64,000 nucleotides of DNA from Paenibacillus sp. V4I3. GTDB lineage: Bacteria > Bacillota > Bacilli > Paenibacillales > NBRC-103111. The stretch covers positions 7,995,501 to 8,059,500 of the forward strand of contig NZ_JAUSZA010000001.1 in assembly GCF_030817215.1 (NCBI RefSeq), given 5' to 3'. The notes below the pieces were generated by a model that saw only the letters and a list, made by a program, of their open reading frames with translations, searched no databases and was not told where the DNA came from. Every line of letters begins with the position of its first letter. The first letter of the stretch is position 1. Both the position numbers and the translations under genes were made by a program. This document shows, piece by piece, positions 58,965 to 64,000 of the stretch.

Positions 58965-59045
58965 GCTGCCCGTTAGCGCAACGACGGCAGCCGATCGTTT
59001 CTGTGGCTGCCGTCGTGCCATCATTGAACTATAGTTCTCCGTTAG
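58958..59045 (+). repeat. attC-like site 64
   Basis: GCTGCCCGTTAGCGCAACG, stem ACGGCAGCCGATCG / GTGGCTGCCGTCGT, TTGAACTATAGTTCTCC, core 59041-59045. The right arm onward is shared with site 7. Confidence 0.85.
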
Positions 59046-59520
59046 AGCGTAACGTCGTTTCTAATTTTATAATGGATTGTCACATTTCCACTCGCTTACC
59101 AATCTTCTGAAATCATCTAAATACTTACCGAGTTGTATCTCAAGATTTTTGATTCCGATAATGTCTACCTCATGAACAGAGTCGAATAGTTCGTCATCCG
59201 TAACATCCCAATCATTATCTAGATATTTTGAAGCCACCTCATATTTTCTCAAATAAAATCTAGCCGAGTTAGGCTCAATCTTATTTAAGAATTTCTGTTT
59301 ATTTATAACTTGTACTTTTACGAAAGCACGATTCATTTCAGAGGTAGCCTCAAGTTCACAAGCTAGGCCAATCCCCGTCAATAAATTATTAATTTGACGT
59401 GTATCAAAGACCTGCACACTCCTCACTTCCTCCGCTTTTTTTCAACAATAGTTAAACACTTTATTATTTCATATTGGGTCAACTGCCGAGGATCTGCACC
59501 ATGCTTATTGTACTAAAGTT
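59005..59520. repeat. Duplicated block B, copy 2
   Basis: Matches 5000-5515. The right end lies after GTACTAAAGTT, before CTCCCGTTAG. Confidence 0.95.
59067..59417 (-). CDS. Hypothetical protein, copy 2
   Basis: Same protein as 5062-5412 (about 116 residues, cytosolic, no family known), with the same GTG start and GGAGG site. Confidence 0.75.
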   Translation of the reverse strand: MQVFDTRQINNLLTGIGLACELEATSEMNRAFVKVQVINKQKFLNKIEPNSARFYLRKYEVASKYLDNDWDVTDDELFDSVHEVDIIGIKNLEIQLGKYLDDFRRLVSEWKCDNPL

Positions 59521-59530
59521 CTCCCGTTAG
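59476..59530 (+). repeat. attC-like site 65
   Basis: Copy of site 8 up to AAAGTT, then CTCCCGTTAG, core 59526-59530. Confidence 0.75.
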
Positions 59531-60462
59531 TTGAATGAAAATTGTCTGATTTCTGGGTTCTTTATTGAATCCACGATCCCTTTCCAGAATTCCAATAATT
59601 TAATTGTTTCTCTAGGGTAAGCAGCCTCAGATACATCATGTGGCTCAAATCCGATTCTTTTCAAATCATTTATTAAAATAGCTTCGAGTTGTTCTGTTAT
59701 GTTAACAATTTCTGATGGGTGAAAGATTCCCCTTGAAATTAGTTGGCCTATTTCCTGCCCCAAACGCGGTAACTTTAGAAACTGTACATATAGCCATTTT
59801 TCATAAGGTGCGTACTCTCGGTTTAAAAGAAAGCCAACTTTCATCACATGCTCCGCGAATCTTCCCCAAAGTAACCCAGCAGTAACAAAATCACCGCGAG
59901 TTGCAGATCGCTTCACATACTGTATATTCCATCGCCAAAGTTCATAGATATGATGTGACAGGCGTTTTTTCCAAACATCCTCAGAATAATACTGTTTAAA
60001 AGAATTAAATCTGCGAGTAGTGTCACCAGGTGCGTCATAAAAGATGCGGCAATGTGTTATTTCAAACAGTCGCTCTTCAGCGATGTTTAGCCATTCAAAC
60101 TCATTTGAAGGTGCATCTGAAATTCCAACTTTAGCAATGATAAAATCATCAATATTTAGAATGACACAAGCATACTTGGCATCCTTTTCTTCAGCCCACT
60201 CGTATCCCATAAATTGTTTAGGGAGTCGATCTAAGACTGCTCTTAACTCCGTTTCGAATCGTTCCTTCTTATCTTTTTGTAACCAAACTCCAAAGCCTGG
60301 TCCCCACCCGTGATCACGGGAAATCTCATCATCATTTTCATGACACTCAGAGCCCCCGCCTAATCCTGCAGCTAGGTAGGGCATAATCTCTGGTAATTCA
60401 TGTTTGATTCTTGGCAGCCCGACCTCAAAGAAGAATTGTTTACTTAGCTGAAGGCCTTTCAT
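59527..60462 (-). CDS. DUF4037 nucleotidyltransferase-like protein
   Basis: The start follows GGGAGTGATGAA. 311 residues: GLQLSKQFFFEVGLPRIKHELPEI, YLAAGLGGGSECHENDDEISRDHGWGPGFGVWL (a G-S and D.DISRDHDWGP signature of DUF4037), then a helical C-terminal half (TRGDFVTAGLLWGRFAEHVMK). Family members carry a nucleotidyltransferase-type N-terminal fold. The gene at 60537 is 74 bp upstream in the same direction with no site between. The stop lies in the core of site 65. Confidence 0.82.
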   Translation of the reverse strand: MKGLQLSKQFFFEVGLPRIKHELPEIMPYLAAGLGGGSECHENDDEISRDHGWGPGFGVWLQKDKKERFETELRAVLDRLPKQFMGYEWAEEKDAKYACVILNIDDFIIAKVGISDAPSNEFEWLNIAEERLFEITHCRIFYDAPGDTTRRFNSFKQYYSEDVWKKRLSHHIYELWRWNIQYVKRSATRGDFVTAGLLWGRFAEHVMKVGFLLNREYAPYEKWLYVQFLKLPRLGQEIGQLISRGIFHPSEIVNITEQLEAILINDLKRIGFEPHDVSEAAYPRETIKLLEFWKGIVDSIKNPEIRQFSFN

Positions 60463-60536
60463 TTCATCACTCCCATACTGTTAGTCTCACTACTGCAAAA
60501 TCCCATCTGTTTACAGGTATATGTTTGATATTTAAA

Positions 60537-60776
60537 TTAATCTCCAACCTGCCATTGAAATTTTCCCTTGAAATCATCGAAGCATTCAAGACATATCCAA
60601 TGATTTTTGTCGGCAGTGCTATATCCTTTATCGCCATCCTTAAATTTACCGAAACAAAATACACAATGGTCATGATCCCAGGACGAAGAATAAGGTTTAT
60701 ACTCCTGCCAAAACAGAGTTGCCCCTAACAAATAATCTTCCTGCCCCATAAGTCGCCAATCATTTTGGTTAACCAT
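60537..60776 (-). CDS. Small protein with two CxxC knuckles
   Basis: The start follows GAGGTGAATCCTTT. 79 residues: HDHCVFCFGKFKDGD...HWICLECFDDFKGKFQW, two Cys pairs that could bind zinc. First gene of a two-gene cassette with DUF4037. No family name. Confidence 0.7.
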   Translation of the reverse strand: MVNQNDWRLMGQEDYLLGATLFWQEYKPYSSSWDHDHCVFCFGKFKDGDKGYSTADKNHWICLECFDDFKGKFQWQVGD

Positions 60777-60884
60777 AAAGGATTCACCTCAAAGGAAATC
60801 ATTCTTATATTCATCTAATAGCCATATTTTACCATTAAAATCATCTTGCCGCATCCCATTTTCGAATTAATTTGAATGTTTATT

Positions 60885-60974
60885 TCTCTATGCTTCTCGT
60901 TAGCACAAAAGGCTGCCGATCAATTTCCACGGCAGCCTAGTTTTATTGTTTATTCAGCTCTCGTTCACCGTTAG
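60885..60974 (+). repeat. attC-like site 66
   Basis: CTCTATGCTTCTCGTTAGC, stem AGGCTGCCG / CGGCAGCCT, ATTCAGCTCTCGTTCACC, core 60970-60974. Confidence 0.85.
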
Positions 60975-60997
60975 TTGAACGGATTTCTTGTCCAATT

Positions 60998-61221
60998 TTA
61001 TTGTTTACGATTTTTGAAGCAAATAAATCCTAAAACGACACTAACTATTCCAAATATCACAATTTTTAACCATGATATCTTAGCAATCGAAACATCAAAA
61101 TGAATCTGCTCGATTTTATAAATTGACCACCATTCGTCACCATATGGAAGGAATAACGAGAAGCAAACCAAGAAATGAACACTACAATTACTGCGCTTAT
61201 ATATAATGCCACTTTCTTCAA
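60998..61221 (-). pseudogene. Small membrane protein, frameshifted
   Basis: TTG at 61221 after TAGGAGGTGGGTTA. Frame 1 reads MKKVALYISAVIVVFISWF; a shift near 61165 is needed to continue LVCFSLFLPYGDEWWSIYKI, EQIHFDVSIAKISWLKIVIF and GIVSVVLGFICFKNRKQ to the stop at 60998. Restored, about 74 residues with two membrane segments. Inactive, or a sequence error. Confidence 0.6.
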
Positions 61222-61282
61222 TAACCCACCTCCTATAATTATATCTATATGCTATAACGCTAATATATACATATACTTGTTG

Positions 61283-61367
61283 CCGATAACTGCCCGTGAG
61301 AAGGCTGCCGATCTATTGATTTCGGCAGCCTTCTCCTGATGTTTATTGAGCTATCGTTCTTCGTTAG
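61283..61367 (+). repeat. attC-like site 67
   Basis: GATAACTGCCCGTGAG, stem AAGGCTGCCGA / TCGGCAGCCTT, ATTGAGCTATCGTTCTTC, core 61363-61367. The stem and right half match site 37. Confidence 0.88.
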
Positions 61368-61368
61368 T

Positions 61369-61845
61369 TTAGTCAGACTTTAGTTTAAGCCACCATTCAT
61401 CCGTCTCAAATTCTTTAGGAATCTCTTGTTCGGAGGTTTCTTCATAACCTAATCGTTGAAGTGTATCCCACCACAAATCCCTCTTTGAAGAAGGAAGTAA
61501 CGTCCCACACCAAGGACAATTGCTGATTGAGATAAATGAAGTGCCTCCATCTTTTATCGGTATGCCATACTCATCATATTTCTTATAATGAATTATGATT
61601 ACATCGGCATCCTGGTACGGGTCCACACCTATTCCAGCCGACAAGTGGTATGCCATCTCAACACAACAATATTTCGATGCATCTATTCCCTTATGAAATG
61701 CAGTCTGTTCCATTACCCATTCACTGCATTGAGTGCATTGATGAAAATGCTCAACATGTTCTTCATATTCTTTTGTTTGCCAAACTGCTTGTTTCAACGG
61801 CGGTTGATATTTTTCATAATTCGTTTTATAAGTTTTACAATCCAT
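61369..61845 (-). CDS. DUF6980-like zinc-ribbon protein
   Basis: ATG at 61845 with GGCAGG upstream. 158 residues. CTQCSEW near 35, KYCCVEMAYHLSAG, YGIPIKDGGTSFISISNCPWCGTLLPSSKRDLWWDTLQRLGYE, IPKEFETDEWW. The last part follows the DUF6980 pattern (DGG.S...I..CPWCG..LP.SKRDLWF..L..LG). At least one metal site. Cytosolic. Confidence 0.72.
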   Translation of the reverse strand: MDCKTYKTNYEKYQPPLKQAVWQTKEYEEHVEHFHQCTQCSEWVMEQTAFHKGIDASKYCCVEMAYHLSAGIGVDPYQDADVIIIHYKKYDEYGIPIKDGGTSFISISNCPWCGTLLPSSKRDLWWDTLQRLGYEETSEQEIPKEFETDEWWLKLKSD

Positions 61846-61905
61846 GTAATCCACACCTGCCTTCACCTATAGCTCAATTATATACCACCCAGAGCAAAAA
61901 CTCCC

Positions 61906-61995
61906 TCAATTAAACTGCCCGATAGCGGAATAGGCTACCGAGCGAAACCGGAAGCCTTGGTATTACAATATTATGGAGCTATCGTTCTGCGTTAG
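61906..61995 (+). repeat. attC-like site 68
   Basis: TCAATTAAACTGCCCGATAG, stem AGGCTACCG / CGGAAGCCT, ATGGAGCTATCGTTCTGC, core 61991-61995. Confidence 0.86.
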
Positions 61996-62013
61996 CTTAA
62001 AAAATTCTTCGGT

Positions 62014-62451
62014 TTATTCGCAAATTTCAAGCTTGTTTCGTAATTTTGCAATTCCTTTTGAAAGTTCATTACGATTCTTTCCACTCTTAATCCAATCAGG
62101 AAGCCTGCTTGCCAAGCTCTGATTTTTATAGGGGATTCTTTCACGCATTGAAGAGTTGATATAATTATCCATAAAATCTAAATGCTCTTTATTATATGCC
62201 CAAAGCAAGTTGCTACAACAATTAGTCCTTAACCAAAGATTCAGCCCCATAAAAGTTCCGATCCCCCACGTGCCAACCATTGGGTCACTCAAAACACCAC
62301 AACGTTTACATTGGAGAATATATCCGAATTTCCCTTCAATCTTTCTTATCCCTTTACCACATTTCATACAATGGGGGCACTCAATAAGAGTATGATTAAA
62401 TAAAAAGTCGTAAACTCTTTCACCAGTATCTTTGAACCTTGAGTTTGTCAT
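62014..62451 (-). CDS. Zinc-ribbon hypothetical protein
   Basis: The start follows AAAGGTGATATTATTTTT. 145 residues: IECPHCMKCGKGIRKIEGKFGYILQCKRCG (two CxxC pairs, one zinc ribbon), TWGIGTFMGLNLWLRTNCCSNLLWAYNKEHLDFMDNYI, NQSLASRLPDWIKSGKNRNEL. The LWAYN..HL.F...YI and NQSLASRLP.WIK segments are shared with many bacterial proteins known only as hypothetical. Confidence 0.72.
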   Translation of the reverse strand: MTNSRFKDTGERVYDFLFNHTLIECPHCMKCGKGIRKIEGKFGYILQCKRCGVLSDPMVGTWGIGTFMGLNLWLRTNCCSNLLWAYNKEHLDFMDNYINSSMRERIPYKNQSLASRLPDWIKSGKNRNELSKGIAKLRNKLEICE

Positions 62452-62517
62452 AAAAATAATATCACCTTTATATTTACTTGTTCTTCCATCCTCTAATCCA
62501 TTTTATCATGAAGTATT

Positions 62518-62610
62518 GAAAAAAACTGCCCGTTACTTCAACTGACAACGGCAGCCGATCGTGTGCCGGCTGCCGTCATATAGTGTGATTGAACTATAGT
62601 TCCTCGTTAG
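62518..62610 (+). repeat. attC-like site 69
   Basis: AAAAACTGCCCGTTACTTC, stem ACGGCAGCCGATC / GCCGGCTGCCGT, TTGAACTATAGTTCCTC, core 62606-62610. The stem matches sites 7, 17 and 22. Confidence 0.9.
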
Positions 62611-62611
62611 C

Positions 62612-63178
62612 TCAACTTCGGGTACGCCTGAAACGGTAGATAAGAAAGAAAAGAAGTACAATCAGCACGAGCGGCGCAGCGATCCACCACAGATATCCGG
62701 CATCCCTAGTCACCCCAGTGGATTGCTTAGGCATTGTATGCACCGTAGAGTCGATAAACGCCTGGAAAGCCTCACGCTCTTTTTCATCATGATGCTGTAC
62801 TTTTCCGTCTTTGATTCGGACCATCCCGTTCGGCCCAGCGATAGGCGTCGGGTAACGTACTTGCTCCGCTTTCTCCAGTAACAACAGAAATTTTCCGTTT
62901 TCCCGTTGATACTCATCCGCCCACCCGGTATCGAAGCCGTCAATCCCTGCCACCAAACTAGTCGCAACGTCCCCTCGGTAGACTTTGCTCACTTTGAAGT
63001 CGTAACCTACCCACATCATCTTAGGTTCGCCGCGTCTCTTGGAAAAATCGTACGTGCCTTCCACCACGATAGACGCCTTTGAGATAACATCATCGGCAGG
63101 TAAATCGGCCCAACTTGTCGCATAAACGGGTTCAGCAGTGTTTAAACCTAACAGCAGAAAAAGTAATATTATACGCAT
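62612..63178 (-). CDS. Exported protein anchored by C-terminal segment
   Basis: ATG at 63178 is chosen because the signal peptide begins there (MRIILLFLLLGLNTAEPVYA); the frame is open for 43 codons more. An outside domain of about 130 residues (SKASIVVEGTYDFSKR, KVSKVYRGDVATSLVAGIDG) is followed by membrane segment YLWWIAAPLVLIVLLFFLIY and a basic tail RFRRTRS, a type I arrangement. Higher GC than most of the array. No family recognised. Confidence 0.75.
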   Translation of the reverse strand: MRIILLFLLLGLNTAEPVYATSWADLPADDVISKASIVVEGTYDFSKRRGEPKMMWVGYDFKVSKVYRGDVATSLVAGIDGFDTGWADEYQRENGKFLLLLEKAEQVRYPTPIAGPNGMVRIKDGKVQHHDEKEREAFQAFIDSTVHTMPKQSTGVTRDAGYLWWIAAPLVLIVLLFFLIYRFRRTRS

Positions 63179-63307
63179 TCCACGTTTTATATGGATAAGC
63201 ATTAAATTAGTTATATCAGTCATCATATATGCATTCACGCTTTTCAACTCCGTTGACTTTTTCTCTTTCTTTTGATCAAGACGAAACAAAATTTGAATTG
63301 TTTCCAC

Positions 63308-63381
63308 ATGATACCCGTTACTTTAACGAAACCAGAAGCAGATGCTGCATGGCGAGTTGTTGCGCTATCGTTCCCCGTTAG
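63308..63381 (+). repeat. attC-like site 70
   Basis: CATGATACCCGTTACTTTAA, stem CAGAAGCAGATGCTGC (weak), GCGCTATCGTTCCCC, core 63377-63381. Confidence 0.78.
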
Positions 63382-63421
63382 CGGAATGATCTTGGGAGCA
63401 TGTTACTTTTAATCCTACTAC

Positions 63422-63970
63422 TTAACGCACTTCATAGTCTTTCTTAAGTAATGCATATATGACAGTATCAACAAACCGCTTCCTCCAATAAAAATGTTCC
63501 TTCAATATCCCTTCTTCTCTAAACCCAACTTTCTCAAGTACCTTTCTTGATCCCATATTTTCTGGTTCTACAAATGCTTCAATTCGGTTTAATCCAAGAT
63601 TGTTAAATCCGAATTCATTTATTCTCGGAATCACCTCAGTCATAAAACCTTGCCGCCAATATTCTGGTGATAGTTCATATCCAATTTCAATTTTACAATG
63701 ATTTTTTGCCCAACCATGAAATCCACATGTTCCAATTACTCTGCTTTCCGACCGCAAAGTGATCCCCCAGCGAATTCCTTGATTATTTTCAAATCTCTGA
63801 TTCCATCTGCGAATTAGTTCTTCTGCTTGTTCGATATTCGTAAGACTCTCCAAATCATAAAATTTCGTAACTTCATCCATAGAGAAATATTGGAATATTT
63901 CTTTTGAATCATCTTGTTTAATCTGTCTAAGTACAAATCTTTCTGTTTCTAATATAGGGAATTGAGTCAT
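63422..63970 (-). CDS. GNAT-family acetyltransferase (RimJ/RimL type)
   Basis: The start follows AAGGAGAAATAC. 182 residues: LETERFVLRQIKQDD, GTCGFHGWAKNHCKIEIGYELSPEYWRQGFMTEVIPRINEFGFNNLGLNRIEAFVEPENMGSRKVLEKVGFREEG, the full RimJ/RimL pattern with the acetyl-CoA loop and N..S...LEK.GF. N-acetylates a protein N-terminus, or a small amine or drug; substrate unknown. Confidence 0.93.
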   Translation of the reverse strand: MTQFPILETERFVLRQIKQDDSKEIFQYFSMDEVTKFYDLESLTNIEQAEELIRRWNQRFENNQGIRWGITLRSESRVIGTCGFHGWAKNHCKIEIGYELSPEYWRQGFMTEVIPRINEFGFNNLGLNRIEAFVEPENMGSRKVLEKVGFREEGILKEHFYWRKRFVDTVIYALLKKDYEVR

Positions 63971-64000
63971 GTATTTCTCCTTCCATGGTTTAGGATATTC

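Noticed and set aside
1..64000. CRISPR array
   Set aside because: The repeats are 30-130 bp, differ in sequence, contain stems and are separated by whole genes of varied length; no uniform spacers and no cas genes.
1..64000. Simple REP/BIME-type or terminator repeats
   Set aside because: Some stems surely end transcription, but this does not explain one orientation, the conserved boxes outside the stem, the site-limited duplications or insertion of IS110 elements at one position.
1..64000. Phage or plasmid region
   Set aside because: No structural, packaging, replication or conjugation genes were seen.

Overview
The window looks like a low-GC, Gram-positive spore-former, most probably Paenibacillus or a close relative. 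The grounds are AGGAGG-type ribosome sites before nearly every gene, frequent TTG and GTG starts, many lipoproteins, and families typical of Bacillales (DUF3888, DUF3221, DUF4871, copper-amine-oxidase-like stalk domains, CD3324, SleB-like hydrolase). No rRNA, tRNA, CRISPR or phage module was seen.

The dominant structure is a gene-cassette array spanning the whole 64 kb. About 60 small, unrelated genes, mostly one per unit, are separated by about 70 copies of a recurrent 30-130 bp element. All clear copies point the same way. A complete copy has a left half (AACTATCCTGCCCGTTAG, then CTTAAT), a variable GC-rich stem-loop (often GGCTGCC/GGCAGCC), and a right half (ATTGAACTATCGTT, a 3-6 nt variable spacer, then CGTTAG). 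The left-half GTTAGCTTAAT pairs with the right-half ATTGAACTATC, and the outer AACTATC pairs with GTTAGTT. This gives two paired boxes per side separated by an unpaired spacer, the R''-L''-stem-L'-R' layout of integron attC sites. About four fifths of the genes lie on the minus strand, with the stop codon next to, or inside, the conserved GTTAG core. In the gene direction, each gene is therefore followed by its site, as in an integron. No recombinase other than transposases lies in the window. If this is an integron-like array, the integrase should lie beyond the right end.

Evidence for recombination at the sites: block A (about 2.1 kb, 2142-4290 and 45878-48023), block B (516 bp, 5000-5515 and 59005-59520) and block C (13438-14078 and 34861-35445) are duplicated 21-54 kb apart. 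Several breakpoints fall exactly where the variable spacer starts (after GTT on the right half, or before CTGCCC on the left half). Insertion sequences also fall in the sites: IS110-family copies or ends abut them at 5643, 12376, 21963, 28849 and about 58965, and an IS1182-like element sits in the loop of one stem with a 7-bp target duplication.

Layout: 1-5 kb, DUF3888-like and paired-paralog secreted proteins and block A copy 1. 5-9 kb, block B copy 1, an IS110 element, a hypothetical protein and an LMW-phosphatase-like protein. 9-20 kb, serine hydrolase, repeat-containing secreted protein, a GNAT/DUF3221 pair, lipoproteins. 19-27 kb, S9 peptidase, SleB-like hydrolase, an intact IS110 element, a Big_14-like protein, isochorismatase-like hydrolase. 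27-37 kb, small membrane proteins, nucleotidyltransferase-like pseudogene, IS1182-like element, HIT protein, signal-peptidase-like/DUF4871 lipoprotein. 37-48 kb, lipoproteins, stalk/DUF4309 protein, block A copy 2. 48-57 kb, CD3324/GNAT pair, large beta-propeller protein, stalk protein, DUF3221 lipoprotein. 57-64 kb, frameshifted IS110, block B copy 2, DUF4037, zinc-ribbon proteins, a membrane-anchored protein and a RimJ/RimL-type GNAT.

The cargo does not form a pathway. Most genes carry their own ribosome site, and many encode exported or membrane proteins of unknown function, as expected of a reservoir of independently expressed cassettes. In entries below, 'site' means this repeat, 'core' its right GTTAG, and plus orientation means GTTAG at the right.
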